Counted from the first letter of the stretch, positions 46,294 to 57,377 are shown. The stretch is 64,000 bases of DNA from Pelagibacteraceae bacterium AG-313-A04 (GCA_003284275.1 QBVU01000001.1:186001-250000); one strand, 5' to 3'. Notes: generated from the letters alone by a model not told the origin. Numbers and translations: made by a program.

Positions 46294-47391
46294 ATGAAAA
46301 AACAGAGAATTTGTATAGTTGGAGACGGTCTTTCAGGTTTAATGACTGCTTCAGCTTTAAACAAATTAGAAGGCTTAGAAGTCCACCTAATATCAAGAAA
46401 AAACAAGCACTCTAAAGATAGACGAACTACAGCTATTTCTGCCTCCAATCATGAGTTTTTTAATAAAGTCATAAGTAAACTCGACAATAAATTATTTTGG
46501 CCTTCAAAAAAGATCGATCTGTTTTACGAAACAAAAGATCAGACCATGAACTTCTTAAACTTTAATGAAGATAGCAAAAATCTCATGTACGTTTTTGAGA
46601 ATGACAAAGTCAAAGAAATTTTAATTAAAGAAATTAAAAAGAATAAAGTCAAAACTCTTCAAAAAAATATTAATTCATTAAAAGATTTAGATGGATATGA
46701 CTTAAAAATATTATGTTTAGGAAGATCCTCAAAAATCTATCAAAGTATAGTTGATAAAAGATCGTTAAATAAAGATTATAAAGAAATCGCAATAACAGGT
46801 TACGTTAAACACAATTTAAAAAATTTGAATACTGCTCAATATTTTTTAAAAGATGGGCCGTTAGCTATACTTCCTTTTTCAAAAAATAATTTTTCTTTTG
46901 TGTGGAGTGTAGATAAAAAGTTTCCAAAAAAAAACATTAATTCAGTTGTTAAATCAAAAATTTGTGAAGTTTTAAACACAAATAAAATACAGATTTCAAA
47001 TCAGCAATCATATCCATTGATGCTCAATTTAAAACGAACTTATTATAAAAATGATATTCTCATCTTAGGTGAAGGACTGCATACAGTTCATCCTGTAGCT
47101 GGTCAAGGCTTTAATCTTGTATTAAGAGATATAAATAAATTACAAGAGATTCTTAAATATTATACAGAGTTAGGCATGTCCTTAAAAAGTACTCCTGCTC
47201 TTCAAGATTTTACTAATAGCAGAAAATCTGAAAATATAATTACTGGTATAGGTATTGATCTAACTCATAATTTTTTTAAACAAAATAAATTATTAGATCC
47301 ATTTAAAGAAACAATTTTAAAAAATATTTCAAAAAATAATACTCTTAAAAAAATAAGTAAATTTATCTCTAATCAAGGTTTATCAATTTGA
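46294..47391 (+). CDS. UbiH/UbiF-type FAD-dependent hydroxylase (ubiquinone synthesis)
   Basis: A 365-aa flavoprotein monooxygenase. The FAD-binding CIVGDGLSGLMTASALN is at residues 5-21, the second FAD motif is LILGEGLHTVHPVAGQGFNLVLRD, and DRRTTAISASNHEF is the substrate-domain start. Family members hydroxylate the ubiquinone ring; which position is not evident. I use the ATG at 46294 because an upstream in-frame start at 46207 would run into ftsK and add 29 residues before the Rossmann fold. It is followed by mnmE after 4 bp. Confidence 0.88.
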   Translation: MKKQRICIVGDGLSGLMTASALNKLEGLEVHLISRKNKHSKDRRTTAISASNHEFFNKVISKLDNKLFWPSKKIDLFYETKDQTMNFLNFNEDSKNLMYVFENDKVKEILIKEIKKNKVKTLQKNINSLKDLDGYDLKILCLGRSSKIYQSIVDKRSLNKDYKEIAITGYVKHNLKNLNTAQYFLKDGPLAILPFSKNNFSFVWSVDKKFPKKNINSVVKSKICEVLNTNKIQISNQQSYPLMLNLKRTYYKNDILILGEGLHTVHPVAGQGFNLVLRDINKLQEILKYYTELGMSLKSTPALQDFTNSRKSENIITGIGIDLTHNFFKQNKLLDPFKETILKNISKNNTLKKISKFISNQGLSI

Positions 47392-47395
47392 TTTA

Positions 47396-48724
47396 ATGAA
47401 CATTTATGCACTTTCATCAGGCAGAGGTCCGTCAGGAATAGCTATTGTCAGAATTTCAGGCAAAGATACTCTTAAAGTTTGTAAGAATTTAACTAAACTA
47501 AAAGACATTAATGCTAACGAGGTGAATTATTGCAAATTTTATGATCCAAATAACAATAAAGTAATAGATCCAGAGGCTTTATTATTGTGGTTTCCTGGGC
47601 CTAATAGCTACACTGGCGATGATTTAGCCGAGTTTCAGGTCCATGGAAGTAATGCTATTATTAATGCTTTATTAAAGGCACTATCAGAACAAGATAATTG
47701 TAGATTAGCTGAACCTGGTGAATTTACAAAAATAGCTTTTCAAAATGATAAAATAGATCTTTTGAAAGCAGAAAGTATTGGTGATTTAATTCATGCCGAA
47801 ACAGAAATTCAAAGAGATCAAGCTGTTAAATTAGTTCAAGGTAATGCCTCTGATTATTATAATAATTTAAGAGAAAAACTTATAAAATCTCTATCTTACA
47901 TCGAGGCAAAAATAGATTTTGCCGAGGATGATTTGCCAGAAAAAGTTTTAAAAGAAGTACAAAACTCTATTAAAGAAATCCATAAAGATATTCATAAGAT
48001 AATTGAGGATAATAAAATTGGAGAAAAAATTAGAGATGGATTTAGAGTTTCTATAACGGGCGAAGTAAATGCAGGTAAATCATCTCTTTTAAATTTAATA
48101 GCAAAAAGAGATGTTGCAATTGTTTCAGATGAAGCTGGAACTACAAGAGATGTAATCGAGACATATTTAAATATTGATGGTTATCCTGTAATTTTAGCTG
48201 ATACTGCAGGTATTAGAGATGCTAAAAATGAGGTTGAAAAAAAAGGTATATCTTTAGCGTTAGGAAAATCAAAAGAAGCTGATTTAAATATTGTTGTCAT
48301 AGATAATTCAACAAAAAATATAAATAATGACATCAAAAAAATGATTAATAAAGATACAATAGTTTTGCTAAATAAATCAGACGTACTAGATAAACAAAAT
48401 CATAAATTTGATGCAGATACAGTTTTAGCGTCAGTCAAAGATAATACAAATATCGATAAATTGATAAATAAGATAAAAGAAAAATTAAGTAAAAAATTTA
48501 CATCAAATAATACTGCTTTAATTACAAGAGAAAGACATAGAGTTAAACTTAATGAATGCCTAAAAGAAATAGATAACTTTCTTAAAAAAGATCAAAATAA
48601 AAATTTAGAATTAGCAGCCGAAGATCTAAGATTGGCTACCCGACATCTTGGAAGTATCGTAGGTAAGGTTGATGTTGAGGAAATTCTGGGATCGATATTT
48701 AAAGACTTCTGCATAGGTAAATAA
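47396..48724 (+). CDS. mnmE: tRNA modification GTPase MnmE
   Basis: A 442-aa GTPase that, with MnmG, installs the cmnm5 group on wobble uridines. The N-terminal tetrahydrofolate-binding domain starts IYALSSGRGPSGIAIVRISG. The G domain is inserted in a helical domain, with G1 GEVNAGKSS from residue 222, switch DEAGTTRD, and NKSD. The C-terminal CIGK with its catalytic-type Cys is intact. It is followed 42 bp on by its partner mnmG. Confidence 0.97.
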   Translation: MNIYALSSGRGPSGIAIVRISGKDTLKVCKNLTKLKDINANEVNYCKFYDPNNNKVIDPEALLLWFPGPNSYTGDDLAEFQVHGSNAIINALLKALSEQDNCRLAEPGEFTKIAFQNDKIDLLKAESIGDLIHAETEIQRDQAVKLVQGNASDYYNNLREKLIKSLSYIEAKIDFAEDDLPEKVLKEVQNSIKEIHKDIHKIIEDNKIGEKIRDGFRVSITGEVNAGKSSLLNLIAKRDVAIVSDEAGTTRDVIETYLNIDGYPVILADTAGIRDAKNEVEKKGISLALGKSKEADLNIVVIDNSTKNINNDIKKMINKDTIVLLNKSDVLDKQNHKFDADTVLASVKDNTNIDKLINKIKEKLSKKFTSNNTALITRERHRVKLNECLKEIDNFLKKDQNKNLELAAEDLRLATRHLGSIVGKVDVEEILGSIFKDFCIGK

Positions 48725-48766
48725 AATACCTCTTGTATTCTTAATATTGCGCGTTACATTCATTTC

Positions 48767-50635
48767 ATGACAAAACAAAGCTATGATGTAGTAGTAATAG
48801 GTGGTGGACATGCTGGATGTGAGGCAGCTGCAGCATCCGCTAGAATTGGCGTAAATACTGCACTTTTTACACATAAAATAGAAACAATTGGTGAGATGTC
48901 GTGCAATCCTGCTATTGGAGGTCTTGGAAAAGGACATCTTGTAAGAGAAATAGATGCTTTAGATGGTGTAATGGGCATTGTAGCCGACAAATCAGGTATT
49001 CAATTCAGATTATTAAATAGAAGCAGAGGACCAGCAGTGCAGGGGCCACGTACTCAGTCAGATAGAGCTCTTTATAAAGAACATATGCAAGAAATTTTAC
49101 TTAATTATAAAAATTTGGAGGTAATAGCAGATCCTGTCATTAAATTTTTATTTGAGGGTGATAAAGTTATAGGTTTCGTATGCCAAAGTGGAAATGAAGT
49201 GAGGACTAAAGAGCTAATCTTAACTACTGGTACATTTCTTAATGGATTAATACATATAGGGGAAACTCAAATCCCAGCGGGTAGGTACGATGAGAAACCA
49301 TCTACTGGTTTAAGTGAACAATTAGCAAAATTTAAAATGCAGATAGGAAGATTAAAAACAGGAACGCCACCTAGACTTGATGGCAGTACAATAAACTATG
49401 ATGATCTAGAAATGCAACCAGCTGATGATGATCATTACTATTTCTCTTTCCTTACGAACAAAATTGAAAACAAACAGATTAAGTGTGGAATGACTTATAC
49501 TAATAATGAAGTCCACAAAATCATTAGTGACAATATCTCTCGCAGTGCAATGTATTCGGGAAACATTAAAGGTGTAGGACCTCGTTATTGTCCCTCGATC
49601 GAAGATAAAATTGTAAAATTTAAAGAGAAACAACAGCATCAAATATTTCTTGAGCCAGAGGGATTAAAGGACAATACTATTTACCCAAATGGTATATCTA
49701 CTTCCCTTCCAGAAGAGATTCAGCTCAAAATACTCGCTAAAATCAAAGGTTTAGAGCATGTTAAAATGAAAAGAGCTGGGTATGCCATAGAGTACGATTA
49801 TGTGGATCCTAGAGAGTTAAAAATAACCCTTGAGACAAAAAAAATAAAATCTTTGTTCCTCGCAGGTCAAATTAATGGAACGACAGGTTATGAGGAGGCT
49901 GCAGCTCAAGGCTTGATCGCTGGTGTTAATGCTGCACTTAAAGTTAAAAATAAAAAAGAATTTATATTGAATAGAAGTGACTCTTATATAGGTGTCATGA
50001 TTGATGATCTTATAACCAAAGGAGTTAGTGAGCCTTATAGGATGTTTACATCTAGAGCAGAGTATAGATTAACCTTAAGGGCCGATAACGCAGATCAAAG
50101 ATTAACAAATTTAGGTATTAAAAAAGAATTAATATCTGTCTATAGAAAGAAAATCTTTGTTGAAAAAAGTAAAAAACTTTTAAATATTAAAAGACATCTT
50201 ATGTCTAATTTCATTACTCCTAATGAAGCTAGAGATCATTCTATTAAAATAGCAATGGACGGCGTTAGAAGATCTTGTATGGAGGTCATAGGCCAAAGAA
50301 ATGTAAAATTATCAAAATTAAGAGAGATTTTTCCTTCTTTACCTGCTTATGAGGAGTCACTTGATTTACAGGTTGAAATCGATGCACACTATGCTGGATA
50401 CCTAGCTAGACAAGAAAGAGATATCAGGGCTTTCAATAAAGACGAAGCTTTACAGATACCCTTAAAATTTGATTATGACAATATCAGTGGTCTTTCGAAT
50501 GAAGTTAGAAGTAAATTGAACAAAATCAGGCCTAGAACGGTAGGTCAAGCAAGCAGAATAGACGGTATTACTCCATCTGCTATAATTCTTATTCTCTCAA
50601 AGATAAAAAAGGCGAGATCAAAGCAATCCGCTTAA
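48767..50635 (+). CDS. mnmG: tRNA uridine-5-carboxymethylaminomethyl modification enzyme MnmG
   Basis: A 622-aa FAD/NADH enzyme partnering MnmE. The FAD motif [13 protein letters not shown] lies at residues 9-21, with [24 protein letters not shown] after it, [11 protein letters not shown] with a conserved Cys, [16 protein letters not shown] and the C-terminal helical domain ending around [17 protein letters not shown]. It overlaps rsmG by one base. Confidence 0.97.
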   Translation: MTKQSYDVVVIGGGHAGCEAAAASARIGVNTALFTHKIETIGEMSCNPAIGGLGKGHLVREIDALDGVMGIVADKSGIQFRLLNRSRGPAVQGPRTQSDRALYKEHMQEILLNYKNLEVIADPVIKFLFEGDKVIGFVCQSGNEVRTKELILTTGTFLNGLIHIGETQIPAGRYDEKPSTGLSEQLAKFKMQIGRLKTGTPPRLDGSTINYDDLEMQPADDDHYYFSFLTNKIENKQIKCGMTYTNNEVHKIISDNISRSAMYSGNIKGVGPRYCPSIEDKIVKFKEKQQHQIFLEPEGLKDNTIYPNGISTSLPEEIQLKILAKIKGLEHVKMKRAGYAIEYDYVDPRELKITLETKKIKSLFLAGQINGTTGYEEAAAQGLIAGVNAALKVKNKKEFILNRSDSYIGVMIDDLITKGVSEPYRMFTSRAEYRLTLRADNADQRLTNLGIKKELISVYRKKIFVEKSKKLLNIKRHLMSNFITPNEARDHSIKIAMDGVRRSCMEVIGQRNVKLSKLREIFPSLPAYEESLDLQVEIDAHYAGYLARQERDIRAFNKDEALQIPLKFDYDNISGLSNEVRSKLNKIRPRTVGQASRIDGITPSAIILILSKIKKARSKQSA

Positions 50636-51252
50636 TGGAATCATCAAAAATAAAGAAATTTCTCAAGAATAGTCTCAATTTCTCCGATGTCAAACTGGTA
50701 AAAATAAGCTCATACGTAGAGCTGCTGCTTAGCTATAACAAAAAATATAATCTGATAGGCAAAAATACCGAAAAAGATGTATGGAATAGACATATTCTTG
50801 ACTGTGCCCAAATAATTAAGTTTTTAAATTTTAATAATGATCAAGTTTTATCTGATTTTGGATCTGGTGCAGGCCTGCCAGGAATTGTTATCTCCATAGC
50901 TAACGATAATCCAAAATTTCACGTGAAATTGTATGAAAAATCTCCTGTAAAAAGGAGATTTTTAAAAGAAATACAGAAAATTACAAAATTTGAAATTAAG
51001 AAAAATATTTATGATTATGATTTAATCAAATCTGACTACATTGTATGTAGAGCTTTTAAAAAATTAGAGCCTATTTTAGATATTTCACGTGAAAAAGTGA
51101 AAAATCCACATAAAATAATAATACTTAAAGGAAAAAACGCAATTAATGAGCTAAAAAAACTTCCAAAAGACAATAATTACAGATATAAAACGGCTAATAG
51201 CATTACTGATAGAGATTCGAAAATAATTATTGCTATAAGAAATGAAAAATAA
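50635..51252 (+). CDS. rsmG: 16S rRNA (guanine-N7)-methyltransferase RsmG
   Basis: A 205-aa SAM-dependent enzyme methylating G527 of 16S rRNA. The motifs are KKYNLIGK, WNRHILDCAQI, the SAM-binding DFGSGAGLPGIVI (about residues 79-91) and ICRAFKKLEPIL. Two ParB-binding palindromes lie inside this coding sequence, so the gene doubles as the probable centromere. It overlaps mnmG by 1 nt and parA by 11 nt. Confidence 0.95.
   Translation: MESSKIKKFLKNSLNFSDVKLVKISSYVELLLSYNKKYNLIGKNTEKDVWNRHILDCAQIIKFLNFNNDQVLSDFGSGAGLPGIVISIANDNPKFHVKLYEKSPVKRRFLKEIQKITKFEIKKNIYDYDLIKSDYIVCRAFKKLEPILDISREKVKNPHKIIILKGKNAINELKKLPKDNNYRYKTANSITDRDSKIIIAIRNEK
50915..50930. other. parS centromere site 1 (inside rsmG)
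   Basis: AATTTCACGTGAAATT is a perfect 16-bp palindrome. It matches the ParB-binding consensus TGTTTCACGTGAAACA at the central 12 positions, with only the outer two bases on each side different. It lies 0.3 kb upstream of parA. Confidence 0.85.
51083..51094. other. parS centromere site 2 (inside rsmG)
   Basis: TTTCACGTGAAA, the 12-bp core of parS, lies 0.16 kb after site 1 and upstream of parA. The flanking bases (TA on the left, AA on the right) are not symmetric. Confidence 0.75.
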
Positions 51253-52036
51253 AATTATTGCAGTCATAAATCAAAAAGGAGGAGTTGGAAAAACAACTAC
51301 GGTCTTAAATCTTGCTGCATCACTGTCCATAATGGGTCTAAAAACACTAGTTATCGATTTGGACCCTCAAGGAAACGCTACTACTGGATTAGGAAAATCA
51401 AACACAAATGAAGAAGATAATATCTATAACCTTTTAATAGGAAACATTGATCTAGACCAAGCTATTAAAAATACCAATATTAAAAATTTAGATCTAATAA
51501 GTTCGACAGTAAATTTATCAGGTTTAGAAGTTGAGACAGCTAGTAATGCAGATCGAGCTTTTACGTTAAAAAAAATTTTCGATGAATCTAAGTCAAATAT
51601 TTTAAATAATTACGATTATATATTTATTGATTGTCCACCCTCTCTTAGTCTTCTGACAGTAATTGCTTTGGTAGGTTCAGATGAATTAGTGGTTCCATTA
51701 CAAACTGAATTTTTTGCCTTAGAAGGCATTACACAATTAATAAAGACCATTGATAGAATCAAAGAAAGTCTAAATCCTCAATTATCAGTTAGAGGAATTC
51801 TACTGACCATGTTTGACAAAAGAAATAAATTATCAGGCGAAGTTGATAATGAGGCTAGAAATCATTTTAAATCTAAAGTTTACAATACAGTTATACCAAG
51901 AAATGTTAGACTTTCTGAAGCTCCCTCACACGGTCTACCATGTGTTATCTATGATAGGGCCTGTGTTGGCAGTAAAGCTTATTTTGATTTAGCAAACGAA
52001 TTTATATCTTCAACTAAAGGAGCCTCTGCTGCATGA
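51242..52036 (+). CDS. parA: Chromosome partitioning ATPase ParA
   Basis: A 264-aa deviant-Walker ATPase driving origin segregation with ParB. NQKGGVGKTTT (residues 10-20) is the P-loop with the signature Lys12, and DLDPQGNATTGLG and FIDCPPSLSLL follow. Length is normal for the chromosomal Soj type. It overlaps rsmG by 11 nt and parB by 4 nt. Confidence 0.97.
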   Translation: MKNKIIAVINQKGGVGKTTTVLNLAASLSIMGLKTLVIDLDPQGNATTGLGKSNTNEEDNIYNLLIGNIDLDQAIKNTNIKNLDLISSTVNLSGLEVETASNADRAFTLKKIFDESKSNILNNYDYIFIDCPPSLSLLTVIALVGSDELVVPLQTEFFALEGITQLIKTIDRIKESLNPQLSVRGILLTMFDKRNKLSGEVDNEARNHFKSKVYNTVIPRNVRLSEAPSHGLPCVIYDRACVGSKAYFDLANEFISSTKGASAA

Positions 52037-52899
52037 GTAAATCTAAAAAAAAGGGATTAGGTCGAGGATTATCCGCTTTATTTGGAGATGAAAAAAATCA
52101 AGTCAACAACAATGTTGATAATTATTCAAAAAATTCTACAGCCTCGATAGGTGATTTAATAAGAAATCCCTACCAACCACGACAATCTTTCAATGATAAA
52201 AAATTAGATGAATTATCTGACTCGATAAAAAAAAATGGTGTAATTCAGCCTATAGCAGTAAGACCAGATAGGTCTGGTAAAGGCAAATATCAAATAGTAG
52301 CTGGAGAGAGAAGATGGTTGGCTGCGCAAAAAGCAGGTTTGCATAATATACCAATTACTATTTTAGATTTAGACGACAATGAAACCTTAGAGGTAGCGAT
52401 TGTTGAAAATATTCAAAGAGATGATCTAAACCCTGTCGAAGAGGCAAATGCTTATAAAAGATTAAATAAAGAATTTAATTATGATCATGACAAAATAGCT
52501 ACATTGATGTCAAAAAGCAGAAGTCATGTAAGTAATACCTTAAGATTGTTAACCCTTCCTTCAGATGTTTTAGGACTTATAGAAGAAGGTCTTTTAACTG
52601 CCGGGCAAGCTAGACCTTTGATAGGCATTCCCAATTCCTCAAGTATTGCTGAAGAAATAATTTCAAAGAAACTAAGCGCTAGAAGTGTTGAATATTTAGT
52701 AAGACAAAAAAAATCACCACAGAAAGTCGGTCTATATAGAGTTGACTCAAATATTTTAGAGGAGCAAAGACAGATGGAAGAAAATTTAGGTATGAAAGTC
52801 GATATATATAATAAAAAAAATAATTCAGGTAAATTAACAGTAAATTACAATAATTTAGAGCAATTTGAATTAGTTTCTAAACTTCTCAAGAAGCATTAG
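52033..52899 (+). CDS. parB: Chromosome partitioning CTPase/DNA-binding protein ParB
   Basis: A 288-aa protein that loads on parS. It has the N-terminal ParA-contact segment KKKGLGRGLSALFGDE, the ParB/Srx CTP-binding box with NPYQPR and GERRWLAAQKAGL, the NIQRDDLNPVEEA box, the helix-turn-helix KIATLMSKSRSHVSNTLRLL and a C-terminal dimerisation region. The 3' end overlaps the convergent holA by 14 nt. Confidence 0.97.
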   Translation: MSKSKKKGLGRGLSALFGDEKNQVNNNVDNYSKNSTASIGDLIRNPYQPRQSFNDKKLDELSDSIKKNGVIQPIAVRPDRSGKGKYQIVAGERRWLAAQKAGLHNIPITILDLDDNETLEVAIVENIQRDDLNPVEEANAYKRLNKEFNYDHDKIATLMSKSRSHVSNTLRLLTLPSDVLGLIEEGLLTAGQARPLIGIPNSSSIAEEIISKKLSARSVEYLVRQKKSPQKVGLYRVDSNILEEQRQMEENLGMKVDIYNKKNNSGKLTVNYNNLEQFELVSKLLKKH

Positions 52900-53875
52900 C
52901 GAGATTACAAATATCAACTAGTAGTTTCTTTATAATAACCTGTTTGTCCAAGTTAGAGTTAGTTTTAATTATTAACTCTACATTGTAGGTGTTTTTCATT
53001 GCTCTATTTAATTTGTTCGAATTCCACAACTTTGCTTGCTCTATGAAATTTGGTTTATCTTTCCAAAAAACTGGTGGCTTAAGCCCATTAATTGCAGTTT
53101 CAAGATTGATATTTTGTTTGTTTGTTACTTGTTTAAGTCTTGTTAATCTTTGATTAATAGTTGCCAGATAATAAATAGATTTCTCTGGTTCTATAATAGT
53201 GTTGTTTAATAATGAATTTGTTTTAATTTTGTTTCCATTTAATGCAAAGTCTTTAATTAAATTAAAATCATCATTTTGTCTTATATTTAAAAGTTTATTT
53301 AATTCGCTGAGGATAATTTTCTTTTTAGAAAAAAATGTTTTAATTTTTCCTACTTCATTTTTTAGTTTTACTCTATCATTGTCACAGGACTCAATAATAG
53401 TGTTCACGACTTGATTATCTACACCGGTAAAATCTTTCAAATTACTAGTAATTATCTTTCTTATAGATAATTCATTGTCTTGATAACACGGTATAATATC
53501 CGCCTCTTTGTTTTTCTCAAAAAAACTTCTTAATTTTGATTTTTTATCTAATAAAGATGTAAATAAAAATAATTTATTTTTTCCTATTACAGGAATTATT
53601 TCCTCTAACAATTTTAAAATTTTGTCACTAGCATCTTGAATAAATATAATTTTTTGCTCATCAAATAATGAAATATTCTTTATTTCATCCAAAAAAATGT
53701 CTTCATTTTTTAAAATTTCATCTTGTGTAAAACGTACGAGTAAACTTTTTTTATTCGATAAAATTATTTTTTCTTTGAATTGATTAATTAAACCTAAATT
53801 TTCCCCATAAAATAAGGCTAAGTTATTTTTTAAAATTGATAAATTATCCTCAATTAAGTAGCTTTTATGTATCAT
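52886..53875 (-). CDS. holA: DNA polymerase III delta subunit
   Basis: A 329-aa clamp-loader subunit. The assignment rests on the start region FYGENLGLINQFKEKI, the AAA+-like fold without Walker A, the LFLFTSLLDKKSKLRSFFEK segment and the C-terminal collar around ALNGNKIKTNSLLNN. It overlaps lptE by 4 nt, and the order leuS-lptE-holA is standard in alphaproteobacteria. Sequence conservation is low, as usual for HolA. Confidence 0.9.
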   Translation of the reverse strand: MIHKSYLIEDNLSILKNNLALFYGENLGLINQFKEKIILSNKKSLLVRFTQDEILKNEDIFLDEIKNISLFDEQKIIFIQDASDKILKLLEEIIPVIGKNKLFLFTSLLDKKSKLRSFFEKNKEADIIPCYQDNELSIRKIITSNLKDFTGVDNQVVNTIIESCDNDRVKLKNEVGKIKTFFSKKKIILSELNKLLNIRQNDDFNLIKDFALNGNKIKTNSLLNNTIIEPEKSIYYLATINQRLTRLKQVTNKQNINLETAINGLKPPVFWKDKPNFIEQAKLWNSNKLNRAMKNTYNVELIIKTNSNLDKQVIIKKLLVDICNLANAS

Positions 53876-54321
53876 TTTATCTTAAATGATAAATTTTCCA
53901 GAATTTCTTCAGCTAGATCATTAATTAGCGTTTTTGTTAAACTCTTCTCATTGTTTAAAGTGCCTGAATATTTAGAAGAGACATTGTAATCTCCTCTTTT
54001 AACAATTGTGAATTTATCACTAGTTCCACTATTTAAAAGTTTGTAATTAACAGCTGCCTTTATGCTTAGTGAATATTTTGTAACCTCATTCTTAATATTT
54101 TTTTCTTTAATATCTTTAGTTTTTTTACTAATGATCTTTATTTCGATTTGGTTAATTGCGCTATCGCTTGAACTTTTTAAAATTTCATTTTTTAGCTTAT
54201 AGTTTACTCTTTGGTCTCCAGAGGTATCTATTGATAAAATATTATAGTTTGTTTCAAGGTTAGATACCTGGAAACCACAGCTTATTAAAAATAGAAAAGG
54301 AATTATTAATTTAAATTTCAT
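53872..54321 (-). CDS. lptE: LPS-assembly lipoprotein LptE
   Basis: A 149-aa lipoprotein with a short signal peptide and a lipobox (FLISC, Cys15). The mature part has two alpha/two-beta LptE-like elements, with YKLKNEIL and RGDYNVSSKYSGTLNNEKS. LptE plugs LptD during lipopolysaccharide insertion. The main evidence is the position between leuS and holA plus the lipobox, since LptE proteins are very divergent. Confidence 0.8.
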   Translation of the reverse strand: MKFKLIIPFLFLISCGFQVSNLETNYNILSIDTSGDQRVNYKLKNEILKSSSDSAINQIEIKIISKKTKDIKEKNIKNEVTKYSLSIKAAVNYKLLNSGTSDKFTIVKRGDYNVSSKYSGTLNNEKSLTKTLINDLAEEILENLSFKIK

Positions 54322-56825
54322 TATTTAATAATATAATTTATAATTTTATCTTTGACATAAATAGTTTTAAAAATCTTCTTATTATCTATAAACTTACTAG
54401 CTTTAGAATTATTTAAAACCATTTTGTGGATTTCATTTTCAGTTATCCCTTTTTTTACTGAAATCACATCTCTAGTTTTACCATTTATTTGAATAGCGAA
54501 TTTGACATTTTCAATTAAATTATTCTTAATAACTGGCCACTTTTCGGTAGTCTTGCATTTTAAAACCTCCAAGCACTCGTGTGCTAAATGTGGTGTAAAT
54601 GGTATCATCAGTTTAATAATTTTTGTAATACTGTCTTTTAAACATTTGTTACTAAGGTCTTCGTTAATGTTTTTATTAAATAAGTTAAACGTTTCGTAAA
54701 AAAGAGCTATACTTACATTAAACTTAAATTCATCTATTGATTTATCAATTTTACTTATCACCTCATTAATTTGATGATTGAACTGTTCTTCTGTTGTTTT
54801 ATTAATTTTTTTTTCTTTTCTATTAATAATAATATCTTTTAGATTCCAAATTTTTTGTAAAAATTTATTAGATGAAATAACACCTGCATCTGACCATTGA
54901 ATATCTTTTTCAGGAGGACTATCAGATAAAATAAACCATCTTACAGAGTCAGCACCATATTGTTTAATCATTAGTTCAGGGTCTACAGTGTTTTTCTTAG
55001 ACTTAGACATTGACTCAGCTGGTCCAACAACTACTTTTTTTTTATCATTTTTTTTTATAAATCCACTTGGCGTTTTTTCTACTTGGTCTGGATAAAGCCA
55101 ATTACCATCTTCATCTTTATAAGATTCGTGACAAACCATTCCTTGAGTGAAAAGATTTTTAAAGGGTTCGCTTAAACTGAAATTTTTATTAATAGTGTTA
55201 ATACTTTTAGTGAAAAAACGTGAATATAATAGGTGTAATATAGCATGTTCAATTCCTCCAATGTATTGATCAACTGGCATCCAATATTTTACTTTATCGT
55301 TATCAAATGGGGCTGATTTTTTAGTGGGAGAGCAAAATCTGAGAAAATACCAAGAAGAATCCACGAAAGTATCTAAGGTATCCGTCTCTCTTATAGCTTT
55401 CCTTCCTGTTGATTTATGTACGGTTTTTTTCCAATTTGGATGAGTCTCAAGCGGATTTCCTTTGGATGTTAAATCGACATTTTTTGGAAGCAAAACAGGT
55501 AGTTCACTTTTTTCTACAGGAACAACACTTCCATCCTCTAGATAAATCATTGGTATGGGACATCCCCAATATCTTTGTCTAGAAATACCCCAGTCCTTTA
55601 ATCTATACAAGGTTTCACGCTTACCAAAATTATTATTTTCTATTTCATTTATTATTTTTTCTTTGGCTTTAACAATATCTAAGCCATTTAAAAAACTGGA
55701 ATTTATAATTTTACCATCACCCGTGTACGCTTCTTTTAAATCATTTTCTTTACCGTCAGAGACAACTTTAATGATTTCAAGATTATATTTCTTTGCAAAT
55801 TCAAAATCTCTTTGGTCATGTGCAGGACATCCGAAAATTGCCCCCGTTCCATAGTCCATTAAAACAAAATTTGCAAAATAAATAGGTATTTTTTTATTTG
55901 CAATAAAGGGATGATCGGCAAAAAGTTTAGTATCAAACCCAATCTTTTCAGCATTAGCTAGAGCTTCTTCGGTAGTTCCAGTCTTGTTAGTTTCTTTTTT
56001 AAATAAATCAAAACTTTTTGAATTTAAAAATCTTTTACTTAAAGGATGATCACTAGATAGAGCAATGAAACTAGCGCCAAAAATAGTATCAGGTCTTGTT
56101 GTGAATATTTTAATCTTTTCTTTAGTGTCTGATATTTTAAAATCTATTTCACAACCAAAAGATTTCCCAATCCAATTTTTTTGCATCAATTTAACTTTTT
56201 CAGGCCACCCATCTAAATTAGTCAAATCTTTTAGCAAAGAGTCAGCAAATTTTGTAATATTAAAAAACCATTGAGATAATTTCTTTCTTTCTACTAGGGC
56301 ATTTGATCTCCAACCTCGACCATTTATTACCTGTTCGTTAGCTAAAACAGTATTTTCTATTGGATCCCAATTTACATAAGTTTCTTTTCTTGAAACCAGG
56401 CCATTGTTAAAAAAATCTATGAATAATTCTTGTTGATGCTTGTAATAATTTTCATCGCAAGTAGATATTTCCTGGTCCCAATCAATTGATAAACCAAGCA
56501 TTTTTAACTGTTTTCTCATAGTATTAATATTTTGTAGTGTCCATTCAGCTGGATGTAAGTTATTTAATTTAGAAGCGTTTTCAGCAGGTAAACCAAAGGC
56601 ATCCCAACCCATAGGGTGTAAAACATTGAAACCTTTTAAAAATTTATACCGTGCTATAACATCTCCAATTGTATAATTTCTTACATGACCCATGTGTATT
56701 TTTCCAGATGGGTAGGGAAACATCTCTAGACAATAAAATTTTTTACCCTTTTTGTTATAAAGTTTTTTTTTGGCAAATTCATTCTGCCATTTTTTTTCAA
56801 TTAAATGAAAATTAACTCTTTCCAT
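54321..56825 (-). CDS. leuS: Leucyl-tRNA synthetase
   Basis: An 834-aa class I synthetase. The HIGH motif appears as [11 protein letters not shown] (HMGH 44-47) and the KMSKS motif as SMSKSKK (MSKSK about 606-610). The CP1 editing domain is present ([12 protein letters not shown]) and the anticodon-binding region is intact. I begin at the ATG 56825; a TTG two codons upstream is less likely. It shares its last base with the lptE start. The preceding DUF3576 gene ends 6 bp upstream. Confidence 0.97.
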   Translation of the reverse strand: MERVNFHLIEKKWQNEFAKKKLYNKKGKKFYCLEMFPYPSGKIHMGHVRNYTIGDVIARYKFLKGFNVLHPMGWDAFGLPAENASKLNNLHPAEWTLQNINTMRKQLKMLGLSIDWDQEISTCDENYYKHQQELFIDFFNNGLVSRKETYVNWDPIENTVLANEQVINGRGWRSNALVERKKLSQWFFNITKFADSLLKDLTNLDGWPEKVKLMQKNWIGKSFGCEIDFKISDTKEKIKIFTTRPDTIFGASFIALSSDHPLSKRFLNSKSFDLFKKETNKTGTTEEALANAEKIGFDTKLFADHPFIANKKIPIYFANFVLMDYGTGAIFGCPAHDQRDFEFAKKYNLEIIKVVSDGKENDLKEAYTGDGKIINSSFLNGLDIVKAKEKIINEIENNNFGKRETLYRLKDWGISRQRYWGCPIPMIYLEDGSVVPVEKSELPVLLPKNVDLTSKGNPLETHPNWKKTVHKSTGRKAIRETDTLDTFVDSSWYFLRFCSPTKKSAPFDNDKVKYWMPVDQYIGGIEHAILHLLYSRFFTKSINTINKNFSLSEPFKNLFTQGMVCHESYKDEDGNWLYPDQVEKTPSGFIKKNDKKKVVVGPAESMSKSKKNTVDPELMIKQYGADSVRWFILSDSPPEKDIQWSDAGVISSNKFLQKIWNLKDIIINRKEKKINKTTEEQFNHQINEVISKIDKSIDEFKFNVSIALFYETFNLFNKNINEDLSNKCLKDSITKIIKLMIPFTPHLAHECLEVLKCKTTEKWPVIKNNLIENVKFAIQINGKTRDVISVKKGITENEIHKMVLNNSKASKFIDNKKIFKTIYVKDKIINYIIK

Positions 56826-56831
56826 TAACAA

Positions 56832-57377
56832 CTATTTTTTTTTATCTTTTTTATCTTTATCCATTAAAGATGCTTTTTTGAGGATAGTTCTATGTAATTC
56901 CTCTTGAATATTAGAATTATTTAAAAGTTTTATTTTGCAGTTATTTGAGGCCTTACAAATTCTTTGGTGCACCGTCACCTTTAAACTTTCGCTTCTTATA
57001 TCATTCGATAAAAATCTAATTGCTATTTTAATGGATTCATCCGAACTACCTGATGAGTCATAATACCAGTCTGTGATAATAATCCCTCCAGAATAATCAA
57101 CAGTGGTAAGTGGTAAAAAATCTAAAGTCTCTAAAGAAGCTCTCCACATTGGATTAGCTGTACTAAATTCGTAAGTTGTTCCTCCTTTTAAACCTTTTAC
57201 AGCTCCGCCTAAAGATACACCTCTTCCTTCTTCAATATTTTTACGGGCTTTTTCTGGTCCAGAAAGAGGTTCAGATTTTTGGAATTTCACACATGAAAGT
57301 GTAAGACAGGCAAGCATGAAGAACAAAAAGAAATGCTTTAAATGCGTTCGCCATAAGTATTTTGAATTGTATTTCAT
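56832..57377 (-). CDS. DUF3576 lipoprotein
   Basis: A 181-aa protein with a signal peptide and lipobox (LTLSC, Cys29 from this start), so likely a lipid-anchored envelope protein. The DUF3576 core includes GVSLGGAVKGL, MWRASLETLDFLPLTTVDYSGGIIITDWY and a C-terminal RICKASNNCKIK with two cysteines. Function unknown. An in-frame ATG at 57398 would add seven residues. It precedes leuS, the typical alphaproteobacterial order. The end is Lys/Asp-rich. Confidence 0.85.
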   Translation of the reverse strand: MKYNSKYLWRTHLKHFFLFFMLACLTLSCVKFQKSEPLSGPEKARKNIEEGRGVSLGGAVKGLKGGTTYEFSTANPMWRASLETLDFLPLTTVDYSGGIIITDWYYDSSGSSDESIKIAIRFLSNDIRSESLKVTVHQRICKASNNCKIKLLNNSNIQEELHRTILKKASLMDKDKKDKKK

